DNA from: CAVDWX01 sp963612735
GTDB taxonomy: Bacteria; Bacillota_I; Bacilli_A; RFN20; CAG-826
DNA length: 22,181 bases
Direction: 5' to 3'
NCBI GenBank assembly: GCA_963612735.1
Contig: CAVDWX010000099.1
Location: forward strand, 1 to 22,181
The notes under the pieces: generated by a model
What the model was told of the DNA's origin: nothing
The model's database searches: none
Seen by the model: only the letters and a program-made list of their open reading frames with translations
Shown here: positions 22,137 through 22,181 of the stretch, piece after piece
Position numbering within the stretch: position 1 is the first letter of the stretch
Layout: each line of letters begins with the position of its first letter
Translations under genes and position numbers: made by a program

Positions 22137-22181
22137 AATTATTATATTATCTATAGAAAGAAATATATATATAAATATATA

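Larger units (their letters stand above)
21876..22181. other. A+T-rich noncoding control region
   Basis: About 300 bases without a gene. It holds the strong Shine-Dalgarno of the 21027-21875 gene, a perfect 10-bp palindrome TAGTATACTA (21925-21934) that includes a TATACT -10-like hexamer on the minus strand, a poly-T-rich segment (about 21961-21993), then two families of short direct repeats. No complete -35/-10 pair is convincing. Confidence 0.5.

Overview
The window is a stretch of a tailed double-stranded DNA phage (Caudoviricetes) or a closely related prophage. Every convincing gene lies on the minus strand, so transcription runs from high to low coordinates. The DNA is very A+T-rich, ribosome binding sites are mostly strong AGGAGG types, and several proteins resemble phages of low-GC Firmicutes (LLH-type holin-like protein, Firmicutes-style connector and tail proteins). 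A host in Bacilli, Clostridia or related gut lineages is therefore likely, but the sequence does not settle it. No integrase, repressor or bacterial flanking gene is seen.

In transcription order: an A+T-rich control region with two families of short direct repeats (about 22181-21880); a zinc-ribbon protein of unknown role (21875-21027); a calcineurin-like metallophosphoesterase (20860-19580); a conserved phage protein in the small-terminase position (about 19470-18292); a homing-endonuclease-like gene with its own promoter and terminator (18290-16413); terminase large subunit (16386-14446); a small helical protein; the portal (14009-12138); a small membrane-anchored coiled-coil protein; a prohead protease joined to a long acidic scaffold-like tail (11580-9949); a terminator; a probable decoration protein and the major capsid protein (9809-8170); an 80-nt structured RNA and a terminator; then five neck, connector or tail-assembly genes (7990-3133) and a tail-tube-like protein (3096-2086).

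After these come a small Cys-rich ORF that is too short for usual gene callers, a 22-bp RNA hairpin, an LLH-holin-like protein, a Lys/Glu-rich low-complexity protein, a strong terminator, a small OB-fold-like protein, a RuvC-like Holliday-junction resolvase, and the first 7 codons of another gene cut by the window edge. Together these make a packaging and head-building block, a neck and tail-tube block, and the beginning of a lysis/DNA-processing block. The resolvase could trim branched concatemers before packaging.

The most unusual signals are RNA-level ones. A three-way junction with complementary loops lies just after the capsid gene, and a 22-bp hairpin has a G-U pair that is allowed only on the transcribed strand. 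The endonuclease cassette is predicted to make a leaderless mRNA and places a terminator directly upstream of the terminase gene.
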